Part shown: in pieces, positions 1 to 30,500 of the stretch | How the letters are laid out: each line of letters starts with the position of its first letter | How positions within the stretch are numbered: the first letter of the stretch is position 1 | Assembly: GCA_036365145.1 (NCBI GenBank) | Contig: JAEOAD010000025.1 | Span: forward strand, 27,351,001-27,415,000 | Reading direction: 5' to 3' | Source: Orientallactaga sibirica | Taxonomy: Eukaryota > Chordata > Mammalia > Rodentia > Dipodidae | DNA: 64,000 nucleotides | The notes under the pieces: model-generated | Databases searched by the model: none | What the model was told of the DNA's origin: nothing | What the model saw: the letters and a program-made list of their open reading frames with translations, nothing else | Made by a program: the position numbers and the translations under genes

Positions 1-1013
1 GGTGTGGAGGTGATGCTTATCTGTTCAGGGCAGGAAGTACCCGCGCCAGTGACACCCCAACAAAAGGTGGCTGCTCCTTGGCCCCATGGGGGAGGGACAG
101 TGTGGGGGGAGGTGGAATTAAGGATGCTGGGAGCTGATCCCACGTTGCCTATAGAAGCAGGGATCTAGAAGGAAAGGAATTTGGGGATGGTTAAGGGAAG
201 GGGGGACACCAGAGGGATGAAGAAGAGCTTTGGAAATGCCTCTTGTTTGAAGTGTCTTACAATGCGCCACCTTTGGGACAGAACCCAGCCATGTCTGGCC
301 TACAGCAGACCTTGGTCCAATGTCAATCTGAATTCTCTCCTTGGCTTTGATTGACAGGAGGCTCCATCACAGACTGTTACTTTTCAGATGACTGAGGCCA
401 GCTAGAGCCACCAGACAGACACCTTCAGCAGTCCTTCCTGAAGCCTAAACCAGAACCCCAGCATCTTACCTCCCAGACCAGAGCTTCTGGCCTTGAAGGG
501 ATGGGGAGTGGGAGAAGTGAAAGGGAAGGAGCTCTAGGAAAGAAACAAGAGGCAGGACCCCATCACCGAGGCAGGAAGAATAGACTAGCACAGGGATTAG
601 AGTCTGGGGCCCACTGGCTAGGCATGTGAGCCCCATTCCTCACTTCACCTGGAAAGTTACTTCATCTGTCTGACCCTTGGATCCCTTGTGCATGAAACGG
701 ACACATACTTCAGAGGGCTAAGGAAGATTGGGGCTGAAAGCATTTAGAAAACATGTCTGTATATCGCCTTTCATCCTGGCCTTTGGAAGGCAGAGGGAGG
801 AGGATCGCTGTGAGTTTGAGGCCACCCTGAGACTACATAGTGAATTCCGGGTCAGCCTGAGCCTAGAGCAAGACCCTTGCTCAAAACACCTAAAAAGCAA
901 AATGTCTATATATGACTCTCTTGTCATTAGTGTTAGCCAGCACTGGGACCCCTTCCCAACACCCCTTGCAAGGCTAAGTGCTCTTACCCATTTCCTTCTA
1001 CTTGACCCCGCAG
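1..1013 (+). other. ZBTB7B: ZBTB7B 5' non-coding flank / last 5' intron
   Basis: No coding exon is recognisable here. The stretch ends in a pyrimidine-rich tract and a CAG acceptor at 1011-1013, six bases before the ZBTB7B start codon, so it is the end of an intron that joins an upstream non-coding exon, as in other mammals. A worn B1-type SINE lies at about 758-890. The rest is unique sequence. I could not place a transcription start. Confidence 0.6.
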
Positions 1014-1019
1014 GAGAAG

Positions 1020-2997
1020 ATGGGGAGCCCCGAGGATGACCTGATTGGAATTCCATTCCCAGACCACAGCAGTGAGCTCCTGAGCTGCCTCAATGAGCAA
1101 CGCCAGCTGGGCCACTTGTGCGACCTCACGATCAGGACGCAGGGCCTCGAATACCGCACCCATCGGGCCGTGCTGGCCGCCTGCAGCCACTACTTCAAGA
1201 AGCTCTTCACCGAGGGGGGCGGTGGGGCTGCCGTGGGGGCAGGCGGTGGTGGCACAGTTGCTGGGGGAGCAGGGGCCGGTGTGTGTGAGCTGGACTTTGT
1301 AGGGCCAGAGGCCCTAGGTGCCCTGCTCGAATTTGCCTACACAGCCACACTGACCACCAGCAGCGCCAACATGCCCGCTGTACTCCAGGCGGCCCGGCTC
1401 CTGGAGATCCCATGTGTCATTGCTGCCTGCATGGAAATTCTACAGGGCAGCGGGCTAGAAGCCCCCAGCCCAGATGAAGATGACTGTGAGCGAGCCCGGC
1501 AGTACTTGGAAGCCTTTGCTACGGCCACTGCCTCAGCCTCGGGAGTTCCCAATGGTGAAGACAGTCTGCCCCAGACGCCCCTCCTGCCGCCACCGCCGCC
1601 GCCACCACGACCTGTTGCCCGCCGCAGCCGCAAGCCCCGGAAAGCTTTCTTGCAAACCAAGGGGGCCCGAGCAAACCACCTAGTCTCTGAGGTGCCTACA
1701 GTGCCCACCCATTCCTTGACCTATGAGGAAGAAGAGGTAGTGGGCAGAGTGGCCAGCAGTGGGGGCAGTGGGCTGGGGGACAGCTACAGCCCCCCCACAG
1801 GGACTGCCTCACCTCCCGAGAGACCCTTGAGCTACGAGGTCTACGAGGGCGAGGAAGAAGAGGAGGAGCTGGCATATCCCCCAGCCTACGGGCTGACACA
1901 GGGCAGTGAGCCCCCGCTGTCCCCAGAGGAGCTGGGCTCAGATGAAGATGCCATTGATCCTGACCTGATGGCCTACCTAAGTTCCCTGCACCAGGACGCC
2001 TTGGCACCAGGCCTGGACGGCCAAGACAAGCTGGTGCGTAAGCGTCGCTCCCAGATGCCCCAGGAATGTCCAGTCTGCCACAAGATAATCCATGGGGCAG
2101 GCAAACTGCCGCGCCATATGAGGACCCACACGGGGGAGAAGCCCTTTGCCTGTGAGGTCTGTGGAGTCCGTTTCACTAGGTGAGCAAGTGGGGATCGGGG
2201 CTCAGCAAGGGTTAGGGGTGGGTGTGAGATCTCAGTGTGGAAATAGATGGTTCTAGAAGGACAGGCTCATTTGTGGGGTCCTGGAGTGAAAGGACAGGAG
2301 ACCAGAAGGGTGAGGCTAGGGGCAAGCAGCCAAGGGAGTGGTCGCTCATGCAGGATTTGGAACCCAAGCTAGCTGAAATGAAAGCAGAGGAATGGATATG
2401 GATGGTGGCTAGTCAGCAGGGGTACCATGGGGCAGTAGCTGGGAAACGGTGGAGGCTCAGGACGGGCTCTAGATTCCATACTGAGACCTGAATGTTTGTG
2501 TGTGTGTCCGCCCCCCATTCATCTCTGCCTGCACCAGAAACGACAAGCTGAAGATCCACATGCGGAAGCACACAGGAGAGCGCCCCTACTCGTGCCCACA
2601 CTGCCCAGCCCGCTTCCTGCACAGCTATGACCTCAAGAACCACATGCACCTACACACGGGGGACCGGCCCTATGAGTGCCACCTGTGCCACAAGGCTTTT
2701 GCCAAGGAGGACCACCTGCAGCGCCATCTCAAGGGCCAGAACTGCCTGGAGGTGCGCACCCGGAGACGCCGCAAGGATGACGCTCCCCCACACTACCCAC
2801 CACCCTCGACCACATCCCCTGCTGGGCTTGACCTCTCCAATGGCCACCTGGACACCTTCCGCCTCTCTCTGGCTCGATTCTGGGAGCAGTCAGCCCCTAC
2901 GGGGCCCCCAGTGTCCACCCCAGGGCCCCCAGAGGAGGAGGAGGAGGAGGGGACACCTACCACACCACAGGCTGAAGGTGCCATGGAGTCCTCTTAA
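1020..2997 (+). CDS. ZBTB7B: Zinc finger and BTB domain protein 7B (ThPOK / cKrox), 539 aa, two coding exons
   Basis: This is the transcription factor that fixes CD4 T-cell fate and represses genes such as collagen and CD8-lineage genes; it acts in the nucleus. Coding exons are 1020-2179 and 2538-2997, split inside an Arg codon with GT/AG borders, giving 539 aa, the human length. The start ATG opens [10 protein letters not shown]; an in-frame ATG at 978 is upstream of the splice acceptor and was rejected. An N-terminal BTB domain (about residues 18-142) carries the [10 protein letters not shown] and [12 protein letters not shown] segments. Proline, glutamate and glycine-rich linkers follow. 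Four C2H2 fingers run from about residue 350 to 470; finger 2 spans the intron, and finger 4 ends in Cys instead of the second His (C2HC). The Gly/Ala-rich insert in the BTB domain is also in the family. Identification is near certain. Confidence 0.97.
2180..2537 (+). other. ZBTB7B: ZBTB7B coding intron
   Basis: This 358-bp intron has a gtgagc donor and a CAG acceptor and interrupts zinc finger 2. I see no repeat or other gene inside it. Confidence 0.93.
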
Positions 2998-4850
2998 AGA
3001 GGGATGAGTGGCCAGGCTGCCCCCCCCCCTCCGCACAAGGCCGGGTACGCCCATGCCAAGCAGTGGGAGCACAGAAAAAAAAAAAGTGGAGCTGGGGTCA
3101 GGGATGCTGAGCCTCACTGGCATCAGAATCAGCCCCTCCCCCAGAGCCCTCCATTCCAATTCCAAGCTAAGGTTTTGGGGCACAGGCTCTCCAAATTGGA
3201 GTGATCACCCAAGGAGTTATCCGGGATATTATGTATATATTTATAGCTCTATTGTAAAAGTGGATCCCTGTCTCCAGCTGCTCCTGGGGAATAGAAGCAA
3301 TAATGAATTTCTGATTTGTGGGGGTCCCATTTCGGCTATGCGGGTTTCTAGGGGGCAGGGGCTTGGGACCAAAGCCTTGCCCCACTTCATGCCCCCTGGG
3401 GTTTTGGCTATGTCAGGGGGTGGACTGCCCTTCCCTTCTGAGACCCCCCCCTTTCCTTCCTGGTTTCTGTTCCCTTTTCCTGGAAGTGAATTGTGCAAAA
3501 GGGGGGGGGTGGCAAAGGAAGGGTAGGTGGGGGAGCGCAAGGTGGAAGCTTCAGAGACTGGGGGGGACTGGGCCCTTAGGGATGGAGCCATCCCAGCTCC
3601 CCCCCCCCTCCACCTCCAGCGCTGAGTCACGGGGTCCTAGAGGAGGGGGCAGGGTGGCCCGATAGGCTCACCCGCCCCTGGGGGCAGCAAGCAAGGCTCC
3701 ACCCAGCCAGGAGCACTCCTCCCTCCACCCCCCCCTCAACCCCCACCCCCGTCCCTGGGCAGGGAATGTCTCGTTCTAGGCGCTCCTTCCCTGGGGCCAG
3801 AGGGCAGGGCAGGGCAGGGCGGGCCGGGCTCTCACCCTCTGTTCCCCACCTCCCCGCCCAGGTGCGAGCCCGAGCTGCCGCCACCAGCTCGGCTGCTGCC
3901 CCTGACTCACGCCGCCCCCGGGCTGGCTGGCGAGGGTGTGGGTCGGGGTGAGGGTTGGGGGAGCCGACCAGCCGGCGCCATCTGGCGGCCTCGCCCGGCC
4001 AGCGCCCCTGGGGACCGCTTCTAGCCATCCATCCAGCTTCGTGCACCCAGCCGTCCTGGCCCTGCCCCGGTGAGCAGGCGCCCCCCCCCAATGCCAATGC
4101 AATGGGCAGACGACTTGCCTGCCGCTGGGAAAGTGGGCTGTGGACCTGGGGGTGGGGGAGGCGTGGGATTCTTCCTCAGGTCCTTGACTGGCACTCTTTT
4201 TTTTTTTTAAAAAGATCGAATCCACCCCACCCCCATTCTGTATATAGCCTCTTGTTGGTCTTGTTGAAATCCAATTTCAGATTTTTAACTACCCAATTCT
4301 GCTGGGGTGTGTGTGTGTGTGTGTGGAGGGGGGAAAATTCTTCCCACCTCTACCCTTTCCTGCTCGCTGGGTGCTGGACCCCCATTGCGGCCTGGGCTCC
4401 GCCTTGCACTATCACCCCTCCCTGACCTGGCGGCCCTCCCCCTCCATAAAAGGGGCAGGTTCAGGGGCCCGGTGCTCCCCCCCCCCTTGCGTCCCCATGC
4501 CCATTTGCACAGCTGCCCAGGTTCTTCCCTAAGTGGGGAGGGGCCCCAGGGAAGGGTAGCAGGACCAGTCCCTGTATCTATTTAAAAAGTGATGTAATAT
4601 ATTAGAAGGGGAGGTTGGGTGCCCTGGGCTTCATCTTAGCATTTCAGGTGATGGGGAGAGCCCAGGACTCGGGGAGACTGGGGCTTAGTCCCAGAGAGTG
4701 GGGGCAACGTCGCCTCTCCTCTCCCGGCCTGCAGCTTTCCCAGGCAGTGCCTTAGAGGGGGAGCATCTCCCCCTCCGCTGTTCCCTTCCTCTCCCCACCT
4801 CGGGTGTAAACGACAGGAAGAAATAATAATAATTTAAGATTCACACGTGT
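2998..4850 (+). other. ZBTB7B: ZBTB7B 3' untranslated region
   Basis: About 1.85 kb of sequence without SINEs follows the stop codon, consistent with a conserved long 3' UTR. It is GC-rich with many C and G homopolymer runs. No AATAAA is present near its end; the best poly(A) signal is the AATAAT series at about 4821-4833, followed by a GT-rich stretch. The end is set by inference and could be off by tens of bases. Confidence 0.7.
4821..4833 (+). terminator. Probable non-canonical poly(A) signal of ZBTB7B
   Basis: Overlapping AATAAT hexamers lie 1.8 kb after the stop codon, with GT-rich sequence 30-50 bases downstream. This is a variant signal, so the call rests on position and the lack of a better candidate before the DCST2 CDS begins on the other strand. 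Confidence 0.5.
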
Positions 4851-4865
4851 CCACCTTTGGTTGTT

Positions 4866-23717
<18,852 letters not shown>

Positions 23718-23738
<21 letters not shown>

Positions 23739-25513
23739 ATGCAGAGGCTCCTGATGTGGGGACTGCCAGGTTCCTGGAGCCGGTTCCTGTGGCGCCAGCC
23801 GGGGGAGTTCCCTGCCACTGCTTTCTTGCTGGGGGCGGGCACTGGAGGGCTTCTGGCTATAGGTGAGTGTGGGAGCAGAAGGGTAGGGCTGGATCCTTCA
23901 GTTCGTCCTTGGCTTACCCCATTCCTTTAGGTCTCTTTCAGCTCCTGGTGAACCCCATGACCATGTACGAAGAGCAGAAGATGGTGGCATTGTACAGCGT
24001 GGCAGGTTAGCATTGGACAGATGCTGGGGACTCAAGGCCTGGAGAACATGGCCCAGTTCTAGGGCCCAGGAGGAAACTGCTCCTTTTGTATTTGTACTGG
24101 AACAGTCTTGTGGCTTCAGCTTCCTCTTGGGATTTAAGGGGAATCCTAGAGGAGAAAGGCCCCTCCACCACCACCCTAAGAAGACACAGTCCTGGGCTGG
24201 AGAAATGGCCTAGTGGTTAAAGCGCTTGCCTGTGAAGCCTAAGGACCCAGGTTCAAGTCCCCAGAAGCCACATAAGCCAGATGCACATGGTGGTGCCTCA
24301 TCTGGAGTTTGCAATTGCTATAGAGTTCCTGGTATGCCCATTCTCTCTCTCTTTCCCTCACTAATAAATAAGAATAAGAAAATACCGGGGCGTGGTGGCA
24401 CACACCTTTAATCCCAGCACTTGGGAAGCAGAGAGGTAGGAGGATCGCCCTGGGTTCAAGGCCACCCTGAGACTACATAGTGAATTTCAGGTCAGCCTGA
24501 GCTAGAGTGAGATCCTAGCTCAAATAAATAAATAAATAAATAAAGCTGGGCGTGGTGGCGCACGCGTCTTTAATCCCAGCACGGGAGGCAGAGGTAGGAG
24601 GATCGCTGTGAGTTCGAGGCCACCCTGAGACTACATAGTGAATTCCAGGTCAGCCTGAACCAGAGTGAGACCCTACCGCGAAAAACCAAAAAAAATTTTA
24701 AAAATAAATACAATAAATAAATAAGAAGACACAGGCCTTGCCCTCATCAAGGCCCAGCCACCCACGAGGGAGCCTTTGTTACTCACATGTCATGCTCCAA
24801 ACCCTACCACTCTCTCTATCACCGCTCTGCTGACTACACTGGCTCATTTTGTGCTTCTGAGAAATCCAGTGCATTCGTTCATTCTTTCATTCCCTCAGCC
24901 AGCACTCGCTGAAGATTTAGTGTGAGCAAAGCTGACAAGCACCAATCTTTTTGGAGTTTACCCTCAGTAGTCAGATAGGCATGGTGGCTTATGTCTGTAA
25001 ACCCAACCCTTGGGAGGCTGAGGCAGGAGGATCACCATGAGCTTGAGACCAGCTCGGCTATATAATGAATTCCAGGCCAGTGACTGTTTCAAAAGCTAAA
25101 AGAGAGGCTGGAGAAATGGCTTAAGCTGTTAAGGCGTTTGCCTGCAAAGCCAAAAGACCCAGGTTCGATTCCCCAGAACCCACATAAGCCAGATGCACAA
25201 GGGGTACATGCATCTGGAGTTCGTTTACAGTGGCTAGAGGCCCTAGCGCCCCATTCTCTATCTGTCTGTCTGTCTCTCTCTCTCTCTGCTTGCAAACAAA
25301 TAAAATTTTTAAAAAAGAGAGAAAAAGAGACGGCTCAGCAGTCAAGGCACTTGCCCAAATAAATGCAAAGCCTAACGATCTGAGTTCAGTTCCTCAGTGC
25401 CAGTGTAAGGCTAGACGCACACAGTGGTGCATGCATCTGGAGTTTGTTTGCAGTGGCTAGAGGCCCTGGTGCACCCATTCTCTCTGTCTGTCTCTCTTTT
25501 ATCTCCCTGCTTG
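23718..25513. repeat. Direct duplication, copy A (DCST1 exons 1-2 region)
   Basis: The block from TAACTATCCC at about 23718 to CTTGCA at about 25513 is repeated at 25516-27306, offset about 1.8 kb. It contains DCST1 exons 1 and 2 and the SINE series after them. Copies differ by scattered single-base indels, mostly in homopolymers. Confidence 0.9.
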
Positions 25514-27489
25514 CATAACTATCCCATCTCTCAGCCATGCAGAGGCTCCTGATGTGGGGACTGCCAAGTTCCTGGAGCCGGTTCCTGTGGCGCCAGCCGG
25601 GGAGTTCCTGCCACTGCTTTCTTGCTGGGGCGGGCACTGGAGGGCTTCTGGCTATAGGTGAGTGTGGGAGCAGAAGGGTAGGGCTGGATCCTTCAGTTCG
25701 TCCTGGCTTACCCCATTCCTTTAGGTCTCTTTCAGCTCCTGGTGAACCCCATGACCATGTACGAAGAGCAGAAGATGGTGGCATTGTACAGCGTGGCAGG
25801 TTAGCATTGGACAGATGCTGGGGACTCAAGGCCTGGAGAACATGGCCCAGTTCTAGGGCCCAGGAGGAAACTGCTCCTTTTGTATTTGTACTGGAACAGT
25901 CTTGTGGCTTCAGCTTCCTCTTGGGATTTAAGGGGAATCCTAGAGGAGAAAGGCCTCCACCACCACCCTAAGAAGACACAGTCCTGGGCTGGAGAAATGG
26001 CCTAGTGGTTAAAGCGCTTGCCTGTGAAGCCTAAGGACCCAGGTTCAAGTCCCCAGAAGCCACATAAGCCAGATGCACATGGTGGTGCCTCATCTGGAGT
26101 TTGCAATTGCTATAGAGTTCCTGGTATGCCCATTCTCTCTCTCTTTCCCTCACTAATAAATAAGAATAAGAAAATACCGGGGCGTGGTGGCACACACCTT
26201 TAATCCCAGCACTTGGGAAGCAGAGAGGTAGGAGGATCGCCCTGGGTTCAAGGCCACCCTGAGACTACATAGTGAATTTCAGGTCAGCCTGAGCTAGAGT
26301 GAGATCCTAGCTCACAAATAAATAAATAAATAAATAAAGCTGGGCGTGGTGGCGCACGTCTTTAATCCCAGCACTCGGGAGGCAGAGGTAGGAGGATCGC
26401 TGGGAGTTCGAGGCCACCCTGAGACTACATAGTGAATTCCAGGTCAGCCTGAACCAGAGTGAGACCCTACCGCGAAAAACCAAAAAAAATTTAAAAAATA
26501 AATACAATAAATAAATAAGAAGACACAGGCCTTGCCCTCATCAAGGCCCAGCCATCCACGAGGGAGCCTTTGTTACTCACATGTCATCCTCCAAACCCTA
26601 CCACTCTCTCTATAACCGCTCTGCTGACTACACTGGCTCATTTTGTGCTTCTGAGAAATCCAGCGCATTCGTTCATTCTTTCATTCCCTCAGCCAGCACT
26701 CGCTGAAGATTTAGTGTGAGCAAAGCTGACAAGCACCAATCTTTTTGGAGTTTACCCTCAGTAGTCAGATAGGCATGGTGGCTTATGTCTGTAAACCGAA
26801 CCCTTGGGAGGCTGAGGCAGGAGGATCACCATGAGCTTGAGACCAGCTCGGCTATATAATGAATTCCAGGCCAGTGACTGTTTCAAAAGCTAAAAGAGGG
26901 GCTGGAGAAATGGCTTAAGCTGTTAAGGCATGTGCCTGCAAAGCCAAAAGACCCAAGTTCGATTCCCCAGAACCCACATAAGCCAGATGCACAAGGGGTA
27001 CATGCATCTGGAGTTCGTTTACAGTGGCTAGAGGCCCTAGCGCCCCCATTCTCTGTCTGTCTGTCTCTCTCTCTCTCTGCTTGCAAACAAATAAAATTTT
27101 TAAAAAAGAGAGAAAAAGAGACGGCTCAGCAGTCAAGGCACTTGCCCAAATAAATGCAAAGCCTAACGATCTGAGTTCAGTTCCTCAGTGCCAGTGTAAG
27201 GCTAGACGCACACAGTGGTGCATGCATCTGGAGTTTGTTTGCAGTGGCTAGAGGCCCTGGTGCACCCATTCTCTCTGTCTGTCTCTCTTTTATCTCCCTG
27301 CTTGCAAATAAATTAAGTAAATAAATAAATATTAAAACAAACATGGGAGCCAGGCATGGTGGTGCACGCCTTTAATCAGAGCACTTGGGAGGCAGAGGTA
27401 GGAGGGTGGCTGTGAGTTCAAGGCCACCTGTGACTACACAGTGAATTCCACGTAAGCCTGAACTAGAGTGAGACCCTACATGGAAAAAC

Positions 27490-27527
<38 letters not shown>

Positions 27528-30500
27528 CCCCCAAAACAAAAATGGGCTAGAAAAACAGCTCAATGGTTAAGAGCTCTTGCTTACAAAGCCTGATGGCCCG
27601 GATTTGAGTCCCCATCTCTCCAACGCCCCGTTCTTCTTGTTGTGACAGGTTTTCATGTAGCCCAGGCTGACCTTAAACTCCCCCAAGTGCTGGGATTACA
27701 GGCATTCACCAACATGCCAGTCCCTCCTTTCTGCTACTTTTTTGTTTTTTTTTGTTTTTTTTCGAGGTAGGGTTTCACTCTGGTCCAGGCTGACCTGGAA
27801 TTAACTATGTAGTCTCAGGGTGGCCTCGAACTCTCAGTGATCCTCCTACCTCTGCCTCCCGAGTGCTGGGATTAAAGACGTGCACCACCACGGCCAGGCT
27901 TTCTGCTACTTTTGAAGCAGGGATAAAGTCTTGTCACCAGTCCTGTCCTCTGAGTGGCAGGTGCTTTGGCTATCGCCTGCCCCGTGACCCACGGATGGTC
28001 TCTGGAGGTTCAGTGTAATGTGGGCCTTTGCCATTGTATCTGGCAAGCTCTAAACGAGCCCCCTTAGCTCCTGCAAGCCAGTGACAGCCTCTACCTGCAG
28101 GATCCTTCCCTCCCCTAGCAAGCTGTCTTTGTGGAAGGACAGGCTTGCCAGTGGCTTTGGGCCTGCAGCCTTCCACAGTATCCGCCATCTAGACAGCTGG
28201 CCTCTCCCCTGTGCTAAGAGAAGCGGGTCCACACCCCTGGCTCTGTCAGGGCCTGAAGCAGCCTAGTCAGTGTACGGCTGGGCAGGAGTCCAGGCTGGTA
28301 GGGGAGAAGCAGGTTTCTCTTCTGAGACTGTCCCCGGAGGGCCCTGGACTCCTGTAACACCCATTCTCTTCAGACTCTTCTGTTCCTGCCTATATTATCT
28401 GCTTCCCTCTACTTCCAGAAAATGTACATTTCCTGTTTGTTGGTGTCTGATTGCACTACCTGGGCTTGAACCCAGGGCTTCCTTTTTTCCTTCCTTCTGT
28501 CCCTTGCTCCCTACCTTCTTTCTTTCATTAATTAATTAATTTATTTATTAATTAATTTATTTATTTATTATTTTGGTTTTCCAAGGCAGGGTTTCCCTCT
28601 AGCCCAGGCTAACCTGGAATTCACTATGTAGTCTCAGGGTGGCCTTGAGCTCAGTGATCCTCCTACCTCTGCCTCCCGAATGGTGGGATTAAAGGTGTGC
28701 GCCACCATGCCCAGCTTCTTTTATTATTATTATTTTTTTAAAATATTTTAGGGCTGGAGAGATGGCTTAGCAGTTAAGGCACTTTCCTCTGAAGACTAAG
28801 GACTCATGTTTTATTCTCCAGATCCCATGCAAGCCAGATGCACAAGGTGATGCAAGTGTGCAAGGTGACTCATGCATCTGGCATTGGACTGCAGTGGCTA
28901 GAGGCTCTGGCGTGCCAATTCTTTTTTTTTTAATTAATTATTTATTTATTTGAGAGCAACAGACAGAGAGAGAAAGAGGCAGAGAGAGAGAGAGAGAATG
29001 GGCACACCAGGGCCTCCAGCCACTGCAAACGAACTCCAGATGCATGTGCCACCTTATGCATCTGGCTTACATGGGTCCTGGAGAATTGAGCCTTGAACCG
29101 GGGTCCTTATGCTTCACAGGCAAGCGCTTAACCACTAAGCCACCTCTCCAGCCCCCGGCGTGCCAATTCTTCCTCTGTCTGTCTCTCTCTCTCTCTCTCG
29201 CTTGCTGTCTTTCTCATAAAAAATTGTAATCATAGCCGGGCGTGGTGGCGCATGCCTTTAATCCCAGCACTCGGGAGGCAGAGGTAGGAGGATCGCCGAG
29301 AGTTCGAGGCCACCCTGAGACTACATAATGAATTCCAGGTCAGCCTGAGCCAGAGTGAGGCCCTACCTCAAAAAAAAAAAAAAAAAAAAAAAAATTGTAA
29401 TCATTTATTTTTTAATATATTTTATTTATTTATTTGAGAGAGAGAGAATGGGTGCACGACCACAAATGAACTCCAGATGCATGCACCCTCTTGTGCATCT
29501 GGCTTACGTGGGTCCTGGAGAATTGAACCGGGATCCTTCGGCTTTGTAAGCAAACGCCTTAACCGCTAAGCCATCTCTCCAGCCACTTTATTTCTTTGAC
29601 AGAAAAAAAGAGACAGATAGAATGGGTGTGCCAGGGCCTCTAGCCTCTGCAAACGAACTCCAAACACATGAACCACCTTGTGCATCTGGTTTTACATGGG
29701 TGCAGACAAGCACCTTAACCGCTAAGCTATCCCTTCAGCCCCAGCCTACACTTTTTATTTACTGAGGGAGGGTCTCTTCCTGAGCACTGGGATTACAGGT
29801 GGGCTTCCACGTTCATTTGGCACGGCTGTGGGTGCTAGGATCCAGCTCTTCTTCACACTTGCACAGTCAGTGCTTTATCCACTGACCCATCTCCTCAGCC
29901 CCAGCCTTGAACTTTTGATCCTCCTGCCTCAGCCTCCTCAATTGTTGGAATTACAGGTTTGCAACACCAAGCCCAGCTCTTTTTTGTTTGTTTTGTTTGT
30001 TATTATTATTATTATTTTGGTTTTCCAAGTTAGGGTCTCACTCTAGCCCAGGCTGACCTGGAATTCACTATGTAATCTCAGGGTAGCCTCGAACTCTCAA
30101 CGATCCTCTTTTTTTTTTTTTTTTTTTTGGTTTTTCGAGGTAGGGTCTCACTCTGACCCAGGCTGACCTGGAATTAACTATGTAGTCTCAGGGTGGCCTT
30201 GAACTCACGGCAATCCTCCTACCTTTGCCTCCCAAGTGCTGGGATTAAAGGCGTGCGCCACCACACCCGGCTCAACGATCCTCTTACCTCTGCCTCCCAA
30301 GTGCTGGGATTAAAGGCGTGCGCCATCACATCTGGCCGGCTGGCTTTCTTTCCTGCCATTGCAAATAATGCTTACATCACTTTGTGCATCTGGCTTTCTG
30401 TGGGTACTGGGGAATTGAACCTAGGTCATCAGGCTTTGCAAACAAGTGCCTTTAACTGCTGAGCCATCTTTCTCTAATTTTTTTACTTATTCACTTAGTG

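Noticed and set aside
978..1019. In-frame upstream ATG for ZBTB7B at 978
   Set aside because: It lies before the CAG acceptor at 1011-1013, hence in an intron; the conserved start is at 1020.
3008..3665. Open frames in the ZBTB7B 3' UTR
   Set aside because: They lie directly after the stop codon, consist of homopolymer-rich sequence and resemble no family.
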